Shown: positions 1-8,959 of the stretch, in pieces
How positions within the stretch are numbered: position 1 is the stretch's first letter
How the letters are laid out: each line of letters opens with the position of its first letter
NCBI GenBank assembly: GCA_913060895.1
Contig: CAJXSN010000006.1
Location: 62,001-126,000, forward strand
From: an uncultured Sphingomonadaceae bacterium
GTDB taxonomy: Bacteria > Pseudomonadota > Alphaproteobacteria > Sphingomonadales > Sphingomonadaceae
Direction: 5' to 3'
DNA length: 64,000 nt
Notes under the pieces: generated by a model
The model's input: only the letters and a program-made list of their open reading frames with translations
What the model was told of the DNA's origin: nothing
Databases searched by the model: none
Translations under genes and position numbers: made by a program

Positions 1-555
1 CTGCTGGCTACCCGCGTTGCCGGATGGACCGTTGGGGCCGTGGCGAGCGATGTGCGCGGCAGCGAACGGCTGCGGCTTGCAGCGACTATGCTGTCTCTTG
101 CGGCGATGCAGATAGAGCCGAACCTGCGTATCCGACAGGGCGTTGAATGGGCGCTTCATAAACGCTGGCTGGCTATCGATCCGATTGGCCGGGCGATGAT
201 TGCGGCTGCAATCTGCGCCAATGGCAATGCGCTGGATTTGCCGGATGAGTTGTATGCCATTGCCGACAAGGACGCCCTGGAAGAGGCAATCTGCTGGGGC
301 TTCGCCACACGGCTGTGCCGCCGTCTGGGTGGACGTTCACGCAGATCGTTCGAGGCAAGCCAACTACTGGTCGAAGACGGCGTTCTTATCCTGCGCTTGC
401 AGGAAAGCCATGCGGCCCTGTTCGGAGTGCCCAACGAGAAAGATCTGGGACTGCTGGCCAGCCAGTTGAAGCTGGATGCGCGTATGGAAGTGGTCGAGTC
501 TGTCGAGACGAATACGCCTTTGGCCGTATCCGGCGGCCTTTCGATTGTGGGTTAG
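1..555 (+). CDS. Ppx/GppA-type exopolyphosphatase, C-terminal part (5' end outside window)
   Basis: The frame is open from the first base, so the gene begins upstream; the GTG at 40 is only an internal codon. The visible part matches the C-terminal helical (HD-like) domain of sphingomonad Ppx/GppA phosphatases, including an IGRAMIAAA helix and a later FATRLCRRLGG segment. The family removes terminal phosphates from polyphosphate or pppGpp, but the N-terminal ASKHA catalytic domain is not in view, so activity cannot be judged. The gene converges on the YhhQ gene with only 15 bases between stops. Family assignment is from overall pattern and is moderately sure. Confidence 0.7.
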   Translation: MLATRVAGWTVGAVASDVRGSERLRLAATMLSLAAMQIEPNLRIRQGVEWALHKRWLAIDPIGRAMIAAAICANGNALDLPDELYAIADKDALEEAICWGFATRLCRRLGGRSRRSFEASQLLVEDGVLILRLQESHAALFGVPNEKDLGLLASQLKLDARMEVVESVETNTPLAVSGGLSIVG

Positions 556-570
556 CCGGATGCGGGGCAG

Positions 571-1323
571 CTAGTCAGCCTGCTTGGCAAATGGGGAGAA
601 ATTGGTGCCCGTGTCATAGATATCGATCCCTTCGCTCCGCTTCAGCCAGTTGATTGCGATATAGGTGAAGGGTGTCAGCAGTACCTCCCACGCTGTCTTT
701 ATGAGCCACTGCGAGAGCACGACCTGCCACAGCAATTCGGGCGGCCAGCCAGCAATGCCCCAGAAAGCCAGTGGGTAGAAAATCAGACTGTCCAGACCTT
801 GCCCCACTACGGTAGAACCGATTGTACGCGACCATAAGACGCGGCCTTTTGTCCAGATCTTCATTTTCGCCAGAACCAGTGAATTTGCGAATTCGCCGAC
901 CCAGAATGCGATGATGGAAGCGAACACGATGCGCCAGGTATTGCCGAAAACAGATTCGTAAGCTGACTGGCCATTCCAGCCCGGCGCAGCCGGCAGCGAC
1001 ACCACGGCCCATGCCATGAATGCCATAAACAGCATGGCGGCAAACCCCGTCCAGATCACCCGGCGCGCCCTGGCATAGCCATACACTTCGGTAAGGATGT
1101 CGCCGATGATGTAGCTAACTGGAAAGAACAATACGCCTGCCCCGAACGACCAAATATGGCCGCCGGGCAGGGTGATGTAGCTGGGCTTGGACGCGCCGAT
1201 AAGGTTGGACAGCAGCAGAATGGTGACAAACGCTGCCATGGCGAGATCGTAATAGCGGAAACGAATCGCCCGGGTCGACCCATCGTGCTGCCGCGGAGCC
1301 GTTGGCGGAGACGTGTTTTTCAT
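571..1323 (-). CDS. yhhQ: Queuosine-precursor transporter, YhhQ/VUT family
   Basis: This is a 250-residue inner-membrane protein with about six hydrophobic segments. It carries family signatures: an N-terminal LLLSNLIGASK segment, then PVSYIIGDILTEVYGYARAR and a W-G-E-F-A-N-S motif. The family imports queuosine precursors (preQ0/preQ1) used in tRNA wobble modification. Length fits the family. It is convergent with the phosphatase gene and lies on the core side of tRNA-Arg, reading away from the tRNA. A stretch of about 60 bases separates its start from the tRNA. Confidence 0.9.
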   Translation of the reverse strand: MKNTSPPTAPRQHDGSTRAIRFRYYDLAMAAFVTILLLSNLIGASKPSYITLPGGHIWSFGAGVLFFPVSYIIGDILTEVYGYARARRVIWTGFAAMLFMAFMAWAVVSLPAAPGWNGQSAYESVFGNTWRIVFASIIAFWVGEFANSLVLAKMKIWTKGRVLWSRTIGSTVVGQGLDSLIFYPLAFWGIAGWPPELLWQVVLSQWLIKTAWEVLLTPFTYIAINWLKRSEGIDIYDTGTNFSPFAKQAD

Positions 1324-1383
1324 CGCACCGATGCCTATCGCGGATTTACGGATGTGAAAAGCACGCTATTACCCCGTCAGTGC

Positions 1384-1460
1384 GCGCCCGTAGCTCATCT
1401 GGATAGAGCGCGAGCCTTCTAAGCTTGAGGCAGCAGGTTCGAGTCCTGCCGGGCGCGCCA
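1384..1460 (+). tRNA. tRNA-Arg (anticodon TCT)
   Basis: A complete cloverleaf can be drawn. The acceptor stem GCGCCCG (1384-1390) pairs with CGGGCGC (1450-1456), the discriminator is G1457 and an encoded CCA occupies 1458-1460. The anticodon stem CGAGC/GCTTG encloses loop CTTCTAA, giving anticodon TCT at 1418-1420. The T arm is GCAGG-TTCGAGT-CCTGC. It reads AGA codons. Gene content changes from core-like to defence and accessory genes immediately downstream, which makes the 3' end a plausible attachment site for an integrated island, but no duplicate of that 3' end was found in the window. Confidence 0.97.
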
Positions 1461-1684
1461 TTCCCATGTCGCTGTCATTCCAAAGTGACCCTGACCTTCC
1501 CCCAACTTTATTCGGTGGAGACGGTGTGATGCTGCAGGTCCAGCATCGGTCCCCTTGGGCATTCGCGCACCAGGTTCGCAATAGCCGGAAACTGAATTCG
1601 CTCAGGTGGTTCCGGCTATTCCTTTCAATCATAATCTACACAATGGTGCCAAGCTCTGCGGCGCATGCCGGGCTCGCCCTTGGT

Positions 1685-2200
1685 TCAGGGCTTTAGCCTA
1701 GCACCACCATGCACTTCGACGAAGCTACGCTGGTCGGCGCTAACCACCAGTATGTGCACGGACTGGCACTGCTCACCCATAAAGTCTTCAAACGAAATCT
1801 CCAAGGTGAACAATATGTCTTCCGAAATATCGATCATCTCCAGCGTCGCGGAGATCCGGAACGGCAGGACCAACACCTTGGCATAACCAATTTCTCGGTT
1901 TGCAGACGTGACCAGAACATTGCGAGCAGCTGTTCTACCTACATTGACAACTTCGAAGCCAACCATGCTCGGTCCATTATCCCGGCACGTCATGGACAAG
2001 CCCTATATCATGAGGACGGCGGCGTTCGAACGCACCACAACATTGGAACCGTGTTTGCTGTTGTGAATTTTGACCAGCATGCCGAACAATCCCAAAATCG
2101 AAGTTGCGATGAGGGCAAATGCAGCGGCAACGAACGCGCGATCAATTTGAAAGAAGCTTCCGATCCGATTTAGAAGATCAATGACGACGCGTTCCTTCAA
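1685..2200 (-). pseudogene. Small one-TM membrane protein broken by an in-frame TAG
   Basis: Two reading stretches in the same frame are separated by a single TAG at 2003-2005. The first (from 2200) gives an N-terminal cytoplasmic part and one TM segment (residues about 24-43). The second continues directly with a beta-rich part (GFEVVNVGRTAARNV). This resembles small membrane proteins in which a helix is followed by a soluble domain with an N-x-G-x-T-P/A-A-R-x-V motif. The most economical change is GAG to TAG. The C-terminal part has internal ATGs at 1997-1999 and 1979-1981 but no clear ribosome binding site. Function unknown. Confidence 0.55.
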
Positions 2201-2425
2201 GTTCTACAGTATATATATCTTTACTTTATCGCAGGATTGCTGGGACTGTGCGTCTATGCGCTAGAAAGGAAGGTCAGACTGGCTCTTGTAATAACCATAT
2301 TTTTGGTCGTCGCTTTTCGATAAACGATGCATCTATAGAAACCATCGGTCCGCATTCAATCAATGCATCGATCTCTGTTCCGAGCCACTGGTGATCGAAA
2401 CAATGTCGATCCATTCGTCACATTA

Positions 2426-3157
2426 TCATTCCGAATCGTCCGGTAATTCGAAGATACTGAAAGCTATGTTGGTTGTCTCATCGGCACGGATCATCAGTGT
2501 TTCAATCGTGTCCGATTCTCCTTGCACCCTCGAAAATCCGTCATCGTCGATCTTCACGATGAACCGATCAACGGAACGTAGCGCAATGTTCGTGATCGCC
2601 TGGTTCTCGTCCTGCGCCAGATGCAGCACCATTCCTTCATAAGCGACATAGCTGCCCTTCTCGTTCATTTTGGAAACAACGTAGCCAGTCACTACCTTCC
2701 GGTCGTCGGCAGCATCCCTTACCATGTCCCTGAACCACTTGGAGCCTGCGGGTGCAGCGAGGCTTCTGATCCATTCCTTCGTCGCCAGCCAGTTTGCGAG
2801 GTAGAACATGGCTAGTCCCAACGCCGCTATGCCCAACAGAAGCCCGACAATGGTAACACCGTTCGGCGTGCCATCGCGGTAACCTGTCAGCAAAGCCACG
2901 TAGGGGTTTGGTTGATGGTTTACAGTCCAGCACGGACGAAAACTGCACCATCCTTCCATCAATGCCATCGAACCTGCACCGAACAGGTGGGCTGCCAAAG
3001 CTCCGGTGACGATTATCGTCAGATTCTGAAGCGAGTTCGGTTTTTCGGGGGCTGGGCTAAGATTGTCCACCCGGCTACCGGTATAGAAGCCACCAAGGGC
3101 ACAAAAACCGGGATACAGCATCATCAGACTGGCGACCAGGGCCAAGCTGAAGGACAT
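2426..3157 (-). CDS. Membrane protein of unknown function
   Basis: This 243-residue protein has an N-terminal hydrophobic segment (1-22), two more TM segments near residues 46-65 and 99-123, and a soluble C-terminal domain rich in beta strands. I do not recognise a named family; the layout of TM helices followed by a small SH3-like beta domain recalls several DUF membrane proteins of defence islands. It starts two bases after the stop of the small gene at 3160-3342, so the two are probably co-transcribed. Role unknown. Confidence 0.7.
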   Translation of the reverse strand: MSFSLALVASLMMLYPGFCALGGFYTGSRVDNLSPAPEKPNSLQNLTIIVTGALAAHLFGAGSMALMEGWCSFRPCWTVNHQPNPYVALLTGYRDGTPNGVTIVGLLLGIAALGLAMFYLANWLATKEWIRSLAAPAGSKWFRDMVRDAADDRKVVTGYVVSKMNEKGSYVAYEGMVLHLAQDENQAITNIALRSVDRFIVKIDDDGFSRVQGESDTIETLMIRADETTNIAFSIFELPDDSE

Positions 3158-3159
3158 CT

Positions 3160-3342
3160 CTAGCTTCGGACCGACTGCGTATCAGCTGCCGTTTTCACCT
3201 TGCCCGACTTCTTCTCGCGCATCGTTGTAGGCGCCTTGCCCGGATCACCTTGCCCGATGGCTTCCCGCATCTTCTGCCAGCTACCATAGCGGCGGTGGGC
3301 GGTCTCGCCCAATTCTATGGTCTTGATGGAATTCATTCGCAT
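3160..3342 (-). CDS. Small basic protein, 60 aa, unknown function
   Basis: A short ORF whose ATG is preceded by GGAGA at good spacing (GGAGATACGCG then ATG). The product is charged, with a glycine- and lysine-rich C-terminal half, no TM segment and no recognised domain. It lies about 170 bases downstream of cap3 and abuts the membrane-protein gene that follows, so it may be a late gene of the CBASS transcript or a separate two-gene unit. The ribosome binding site and tight spacing are the main evidence that it is real. Confidence 0.6.
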   Translation of the reverse strand: MRMNSIKTIELGETAHRRYGSWQKMREAIGQGDPGKAPTTMREKKSGKVKTAADTQSVRS

Positions 3343-3513
3343 CGCGTATCTCCGAATGTGATTGTTCTATACCTGTTCGTTGTGGATGGAAAGTCTTCAC
3401 TGCGGCGGCGTTGCCGCTTCGACGTTTTTACGAAACCCATGCACGCTTCACGAAATTGATGGTCCTTCTGCACGCCAAGTAGTGGGTGAGGTCGTTCCGG
3501 TCGGCGATAGGTG

Positions 3514-4005
3514 TCAAGCAGTTACAAGACGGATGCCCCTAATATCAGCGCCGTCATGCAGCGAAACCCACATATCATCCGGCGTCTTCTTCGTTCCGAT
3601 TATAACGAGGAGCAGGCCCGGCAGCTCATGCTTCGACTGCCTCGCGATCCTCCGCATGCTCGACAGATCGGGCTTGGAGGGCCTCGGCCGTCTTTCAGGA
3701 TGTGTATGCCAATCCCCGACATAATGCCTGCCCATACTGAACTGCTCGTCGATCTCCATCTGCTCAGCGCCTCGGTGCGGAACGTAGCCGTATCGCGACC
3801 GGCGATCCGAATTTCGCGGACCTGTGGTTTCAGTTATGTTCCAGAGCCCTTGCGATATCTCCGCGAACAATTGCCCACCAGCCTCTTTGTGAAAACAGGT
3901 ACGCTGACGGTTGTTCAACAATTTCAACAGCACCGCGTCACTTAATCGAAGCTTCAAATCGTCATTAAGCCGATAATTCACTTCCTCGTCTGCCCACATA
4001 CACAA
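3514..4005 (-). CDS. cap3: CBASS JAB/MPN isopeptidase Cap3
   Basis: A 163-residue JAMM metalloprotease. Zinc-site residues are visible: Glu49 in the GGQLFAEI strand, then His100-x-His102-Pro, with Ser110 and Asp113 completing the H-x-H-(n)-S-x-x-D motif. In type II CBASS, Cap3 removes conjugates of the CD-NTase made by Cap2. Length suits a single JAB domain. The start overlaps the 3' end of cap2 by 28 bases, indicating translational coupling; ATG at 3999 is an alternative start. It is the fourth gene of the capV-cdn-cap2-cap3 operon. Confidence 0.93.
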   Translation of the reverse strand: MCMWADEEVNYRLNDDLKLRLSDAVLLKLLNNRQRTCFHKEAGGQLFAEISQGLWNITETTGPRNSDRRSRYGYVPHRGAEQMEIDEQFSMGRHYVGDWHTHPERRPRPSKPDLSSMRRIARQSKHELPGLLLVIIGTKKTPDDMWVSLHDGADIRGIRLVTA

Positions 4006-5741
4006 CTAGGCTGACTGGTCAGGGCCAACCCTGTGATCATGCCACCTGCACCGGGATCACCAATTTGGTCGATACACGATTTCGACCACGTTCCACCGGC
4101 TTGCTCCACATCAGACGTCGATCCCAGCCATGCACGGTGAACTGGTGGACGAGCTTTGTTGAGCAATATGTCCATCGCCAAGCCTGCGGTCAGAGCCTGA
4201 ACCTTGGCCAATTCGACGGCTGAATAAGCCGAACCGCTATTCGAGCACTGCGCAATCCGCTCAGGTTCCAACCAAGAGATCAGCGGGGAACGATGTCGAC
4301 CCAGCTCGTCGAACGCACATTTGAAACAAGGTCCAGATGGGCCCGTCAGCACGGCATGGCCGGCGAATGCACCTCTTTCGAGCCATGCATACAAGAATGG
4401 CATCTGCATACCACGATGGCGCTGGAAATCGGTCAGAGCACTCTCGGCATTCCAATCTGCTGTCATACTGACCACGAGGTCATGGCCATCGAGTACAATC
4501 TCGTTCCCCGCGGCAGCTTCAATCCAAGATACACTGAAGTCTTTCGCCTCGTTGATATGAGGAAGGTCGCGCTTCAACGAATTTGCGAGTTCCGTGGCCT
4601 TGTTCCTACCAACCGAAGGAGCGCCCAGTTCGTGCCGACCGACATTGGACCACGAGAGATCATCCGGATCGAACAGCGTCATATTACCGATGCCGCATTG
4701 CGCAAGCAGTCGCGCGACACTTGCTCCCAGCGAACCACATCCTATCACAGCGACTTTCTTCGTGCGTAGTCGCTCGAATGTCGTGCCAGGCATTCTGGCC
4801 CTCGTCGCATCGACAAGTTTCACATTTGTCCTAGCGAAACTGGTGCGCATTCCGGCGATGTTCGCCGGGACCTTGCCGGGACGAAACCCCTTCGTTGGCC
4901 CAGCGCCACGATTCCGACCAACCTTGGGCAATTTGTCGAGGACGATCGCTCCTGCAGCCTGACGAGAATGATCGGCATTGCCAACTAGGGTCAGTATCCT
5001 CCTACCGCTGGAGCTGCCGATTACGCTTTCGAGCACCGGCAGGGCTTCCGGACTGCGATCAGCCAGCAATCTGCGCAAGGCAGCGACGTTGTCTGGGTAA
5101 TGGGAGGGCTGCGGAAGGGGGTCGCACCAGAGCAAGCCTGCCATTGCGGCCCGGGAGGGTTGTTTCTCGCCGTATCGGTTCGTTAGCCAGTTTGTGACCG
5201 AGCTTTGATTCTCGGCGACGAAAACGAAATCCTTACCTAACCAGGCGGCCACTTCCCTACTTGGCGGTTCAAGGTCGAGCAGAGCTTTAATGCGGATCGG
5301 TGAGGATCCCGAGGCTCGGTCCCAATAGGCCTCGAAATCACGAGAATAATCATCCAGATCAGGGGCTATCTCGTTCTCCTCTATCAGTGCCAATGAGGCC
5401 GCTATGTAATCGCGTGCGATGGTCGCGGGATTGACATGGTCAGAACTGGCTTCATCGCCGAATGTGCATAGCCTGCCGGGCGGTTCGATGTGCGGAGTGC
5501 CGACAAGATGAGGTCGGTCTTTGAAGCCGGTTCGGGGTAGCGAGTAAGGAAAGCTGGGATCAATCGCAAACAGCAAAGGTGAACTACCTGGTATGGAGAC
5601 AATCCAGCCGGTGAACCCCGAACCAATCCCGGCATTCACCAGTTCGGCGTGCGAAGCCTCCACCGTTCCGGGATAGGTCTCGGTCAGGTAGTGCGCGACT
5701 TCGGCGGCGGCGTGCGCATGTCTGTCACCAAAGAATGTCAC
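3978..5741 (-). CDS. cap2: CBASS E1-E2 fusion conjugase Cap2
   Basis: A 587-residue fusion. The N-terminal E2-like domain has its probable catalytic Cys92 in a PPGRLCTF motif. The C-terminal ThiF/E1 domain carries the nucleotide-binding GCGSLG loop (334-339), an acidic FDPDDLSWSNVGRHELG stretch, a CFKC pair (472-475) and the probable E1 cysteine at 499. Cap2 conjugates the C-terminus of the CD-NTase to cellular targets, raising second-messenger output, and Cap3 reverses this. The start codon is GTG overlapping the stop of the upstream CD-NTase gene (GTGA). Length fits E1-E2 Cap2 proteins. Confidence 0.94.
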   Translation of the reverse strand: MTFFGDRHAHAAAEVAHYLTETYPGTVEASHAELVNAGIGSGFTGWIVSIPGSSPLLFAIDPSFPYSLPRTGFKDRPHLVGTPHIEPPGRLCTFGDEASSDHVNPATIARDYIAASLALIEENEIAPDLDDYSRDFEAYWDRASGSSPIRIKALLDLEPPSREVAAWLGKDFVFVAENQSSVTNWLTNRYGEKQPSRAAMAGLLWCDPLPQPSHYPDNVAALRRLLADRSPEALPVLESVIGSSSGRRILTLVGNADHSRQAAGAIVLDKLPKVGRNRGAGPTKGFRPGKVPANIAGMRTSFARTNVKLVDATRARMPGTTFERLRTKKVAVIGCGSLGASVARLLAQCGIGNMTLFDPDDLSWSNVGRHELGAPSVGRNKATELANSLKRDLPHINEAKDFSVSWIEAAAGNEIVLDGHDLVVSMTADWNAESALTDFQRHRGMQMPFLYAWLERGAFAGHAVLTGPSGPCFKCAFDELGRHRSPLISWLEPERIAQCSNSGSAYSAVELAKVQALTAGLAMDILLNKARPPVHRAWLGSTSDVEQAGGTWSKSCIDQIGDPGAGGMITGLALTSQPSCVCGQTRK

Positions 5742-6745
5742 AGGGGTTTTGCGTAGCGCGCGTCACCCTTCTTCACGACAGCCCGCGTTGGTGTTCCAGA
5801 GTCCTTGGATGGCGGCTGGTCGGAAAACCAGCTGCGGGCGAACACCTTGTCCCACGCCTTCATGGCCGTCTCGTGATCGCAATCGGCATCATCCAAAACA
5901 TCAAGGTGGGAGAGGTTGTTCTTCAACCGTTCGTAGAATCGCTTCGCCGAGGCGTCACCCTGTTCGGTCAACTTCTCATTCAAGACCGGGTGACCGATTG
6001 CCTGATCATATTCCAAACGCGCAGCAATACCTTTCATGGTTTCGCGCAGTGAAATATCTTCACGGTTAGCATCGGCGTAAAAACGCTCGGAAGCCACCAC
6101 GGTCAGGGCGAAACCGCTGAGATTGCCGGTCTTCCATGTCGGACGGGACTTGGAGAACATCTTCAGCAACCTGACTATCCTCCGGAACTGGCCATCGCCG
6201 TCATCAGGACTGAGCGCCGCATTCGTCCGGCTGAACCAGTTCGTGACCTCCCGCGGGTCGGATTCTCGCCAGGTCGCACCAGCAAGTTCGTATTCCTGCT
6301 TCGTGCCGCTTAACAGGCTGGATTTCTGGATTTGGCGATAAGCGGGAACGTCAACATGATAACCTTCGCCATAATAGACCCGAACGCAATTCTTCAGCGC
6401 TTCTGGCGCGCGAGCGAACTTTTCATCCTGAAGAGCTGCACAGACCATTTCACGAACGGCTCTCGCGCTCATCTCCCCACCGCGATCACCTACAAGGTCT
6501 GTAGCATTGAAATACACGCCGTCATCGATGTCGTAATCAAGATCGGCATCCTGGACCATCGTCCACATCTTGTAGGACCCCTGGGTATGACAACCGATCG
6601 GCTTGGGATTTTCGTTCGCCTTCAATCCAGCCTTCAATCTGTCGCGGTTCGTATCACGCCGTTTCGTCATATTGCGGCGAGCTTCGGATCCCAACGCGAC
6701 TTCCTGTTTTTGGAAGCGAGCGACTTCTCTTGCAGTGTCGAACAT
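5738..6745 (-). CDS. CBASS CD-NTase, DncV-like cyclic-dinucleotide synthase
   Basis: A 335-residue nucleotidyltransferase. The active site is intact: G56-S57 in QGSYKMW, Asp72 and Asp74 in YDIDDG, and Asp132 in HVDVPAY. The DIDDG and HVDVPAY motifs are those of DncV-like enzymes, which make cGAMP or a related cyclic dinucleotide on phage infection. It is flanked by CapV and Cap2 exactly as in the Vibrio DncV operon. The C-terminus, ending GDARYAKPL, should be the tail that Cap2 acts on. I do not assign the CD-NTase clade or the exact product. Confidence 0.93.
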   Translation of the reverse strand: MFDTAREVARFQKQEVALGSEARRNMTKRRDTNRDRLKAGLKANENPKPIGCHTQGSYKMWTMVQDADLDYDIDDGVYFNATDLVGDRGGEMSARAVREMVCAALQDEKFARAPEALKNCVRVYYGEGYHVDVPAYRQIQKSSLLSGTKQEYELAGATWRESDPREVTNWFSRTNAALSPDDGDGQFRRIVRLLKMFSKSRPTWKTGNLSGFALTVVASERFYADANREDISLRETMKGIAARLEYDQAIGHPVLNEKLTEQGDASAKRFYERLKNNLSHLDVLDDADCDHETAMKAWDKVFARSWFSDQPPSKDSGTPTRAVVKKGDARYAKPL

Positions 6746-6746
6746 A

Positions 6747-7838
6747 TCAGTCTTCAGTCCTTTCGGGCATCATCATGAAAAGAGAATTGATCGCCTGCCC
6801 GGTCGGATCATTCTTGGTACTCGCCGCCATACGAGCGACGTTCACGTCTTCGCGAGCTTGATCCAGAAGTGCGTTCCTGGCCTCGTCAGACGTGTCGTCC
6901 AGATCAAGATACGGCATCCTGGAAGGTTGGAGTACACCCCGCGGAAAGCGATGGGTTTCCACCTGCCGACCCAGCGAGGTGAATTCCTCGGCCAGGAAAC
7001 CAACGATGTGATCGAAAGCCGTTTCTTGTGCAGCTATACTCAAACTGGCCGCTTCGCCGCCGAACTTCCAGCCCACAATACCTCTGGCGAGCTTCGCTTT
7101 CGGAATTGGCCCTCCCTGCGGGCACGGCAGGGTTCCCACGGAATAGATTTCTATCGGTCGGGTCTTCTCCTCTGGTGTGCGCGCATCGATCTTCAACGCT
7201 TCCATCAGACCCACAAGTGCCGGATTATTCGCCCACAGACCACCGTCGGCGAAAACGCGGTAGCCATCCAGGTCATCGTCGGCATCTATCGATGAGAGCG
7301 ATCGGTAGATCGGTGCCGCGCTTGTGGCCATACACGCATCCACGAGGGTGACATCGTCATCGCGGTGTCCACCCCAATGGCTCGTCTTGAACACCCAACT
7401 CCGCTGCTGCGCCATTTCCACGGCTGGGATCGCCAAACCGATACCACGTCTTGCATAAAGCGAACCAAAGGTCTCATCCTCCAGAACGCCGCGCAGCGCG
7501 TTCTCCAACGCCTTCGCGCCTTTGCGCAAATGATGCTTGCGCGTCGGAATCTGCTTTAGAACGCCTACGCCGTTCGCGAGCTTCTGCGGAAAAATCTTGG
7601 GGCCATGCTCTTTATAGAGCTCAACCACCTTCAGCATCGGGACGCCCTTGGCCAATGCACAGGCGATGATGGCGCCTGTGCTCGTTCCTACGATAATGTC
7701 GAAAGCCTTACCGATGTCCAACCCATCGACGCCGCGATCCTTGGCGAACTGATCAGCCAACCCATGCAGGAATGCGGCAGGATACACTCCGCGCATTCCG
7801 CCGCCATCTATAGTCAAAACACGCAAAGGTGCCGGCAT
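6747..7838 (-). CDS. capV: CBASS patatin-like phospholipase effector CapV
   Basis: A 363-residue patatin. The oxyanion-hole motif DGGGMRG is at 11-17, the nucleophile elbow GTSTG at 51-55 (Ser53), and the catalytic Asp in DGG at 198-200. In CBASS the enzyme is switched on by cGAMP and degrades membrane phospholipids, killing the infected cell. The reading frame is open to an upstream start at 7907, but the ATG at 7838 is preceded by a strong GGGGGAAGG site and gives a product that begins right before the first patatin strand, so I use it. First gene of the CBASS operon. Confidence 0.94.
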   Translation of the reverse strand: MPAPLRVLTIDGGGMRGVYPAAFLHGLADQFAKDRGVDGLDIGKAFDIIVGTSTGAIIACALAKGVPMLKVVELYKEHGPKIFPQKLANGVGVLKQIPTRKHHLRKGAKALENALRGVLEDETFGSLYARRGIGLAIPAVEMAQQRSWVFKTSHWGGHRDDDVTLVDACMATSAAPIYRSLSSIDADDDLDGYRVFADGGLWANNPALVGLMEALKIDARTPEEKTRPIEIYSVGTLPCPQGGPIPKAKLARGIVGWKFGGEAASLSIAAQETAFDHIVGFLAEEFTSLGRQVETHRFPRGVLQPSRMPYLDLDDTSDEARNALLDQAREDVNVARMAASTKNDPTGQAINSLFMMMPERTED

Positions 7839-8018
7839 TCGATATCCTTCCCCCTGGAAACGGTCTCTAAGCGGGATCGGGTGCCGTCCGATACATTTCG
7901 CTACCAATCGCTCGAAAGGAAATAATCACGATCTCGTCGAAACCAAGGCGAAAAAGGCAGGCCAATTGCTTTCAGAGCGACAAATATCCAGAATTCAATA
8001 CAAGCCAAGAACGTGCGA

Positions 8019-8909
8019 CTATTGGTTGGGAAGTGCATATCGAAATCCTGCGGCGGCCTGGTCGACAAGCGACCCGCCCGCCCATTCCAAATCTTCGTGC
8101 AAATGATTGTCGTCAGCCAACACATACCGCGCGGCTCCCTGCGTCATCTGAACGAGATATCTCCGGTTCACGACCCGCGCGACGTCTGCATCAATTAAGT
8201 CGATGCTGAAGCCGGATGGTCCACCCAATACGATGAATACTCCCCAGTGACGGTCGAGCGTCAACCACCAGGTGCGCAGATCGTTGAACATCGACCCAAA
8301 GATCGATTGTTCGCCAGGATGGGAGAAGATGAGGGTGGGATTGGTCGATGATCGCAATTTGATAGGCGAACGACAGATCAGAATGTTGATGTCACCTGCA
8401 TCTTCGGGAAGCGCGGTGTCCAGTGCGCCGCTTCGAAACAGTCGGTGCTTCGCATCGGGATGGTCTGCCAGCCATTCATGCATGGCTTTTTCTTCTGGAG
8501 TTACATCCACGAGTCCGCCAGCAAGAAACCGAGCGTTCTGTTCGGCGATAAAACGCTGGGTAGCGATATTCCTACGCTGGAGATGTCTGGCAAAACCATA
8601 GATCGATAGACCATCCCTTTCATCTAGGTCAGCGAAGGAACCAGCAGAAATCTTCTTCCAGGTCGAACTGCTGGAGAATGGCGTCTCGATCTTGTCGTTC
8701 AGTTCGCCCTCCATCGATCCCACGTTGGAAGGGTCAGGTGCATCATGCAATCCGACCTCATAACCGATGCTCCGTATCGATTTTCGAGAACCGACAATGA
8801 ATTCTCCATGACGTTCGACAGTCATGACCTTCTTGATGTTGTTCTGATCCGAGAACCGTTTGAGGTAGAAACGCGGGACATAGTGGTGTCTTTTAGCTTC
8901 ATTGGACAT
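8019..8909 (-). CDS. DUF4238 domain protein
   Basis: A 296-residue soluble protein with the DUF4238 hallmark near its N-terminus, KRHHYVPRFYLKRFSD, followed by helical and mixed segments. The frame extends to 9011, but the ATG at 8909 has AGGAT upstream and places the HHYVPRFYL motif close to the N-terminus as usual for the family. DUF4238 has no established biochemical role; members often sit in defence and mobile regions. Here it stands between the CBASS operon and the DAC-like gene, all on the same strand, with about 180 bases to capV and 50 to the upstream gene. Confidence 0.8.
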   Translation of the reverse strand: MSNEAKRHHYVPRFYLKRFSDQNNIKKVMTVERHGEFIVGSRKSIRSIGYEVGLHDAPDPSNVGSMEGELNDKIETPFSSSSTWKKISAGSFADLDERDGLSIYGFARHLQRRNIATQRFIAEQNARFLAGGLVDVTPEEKAMHEWLADHPDAKHRLFRSGALDTALPEDAGDINILICRSPIKLRSSTNPTLIFSHPGEQSIFGSMFNDLRTWWLTLDRHWGVFIVLGGPSGFSIDLIDADVARVVNRRYLVQMTQGAARYVLADDNHLHEDLEWAGGSLVDQAAAGFRYALPNQ

Positions 8910-8959
8910 CGGAAAATCCTGCAGGTTCGGAAATCGAGATCGGCGTTCAGCCTGAAGGT

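Noticed and set aside
1369-1632. Minus-strand ORF across the tRNA
   Set aside because: It is the antisense of tRNA-Arg and its flank; such ORFs are common misannotations.
1709-2173. 154-codon plus-strand frame
   Set aside because: Antisense to the broken membrane-protein gene; the TM segment is read only on minus.
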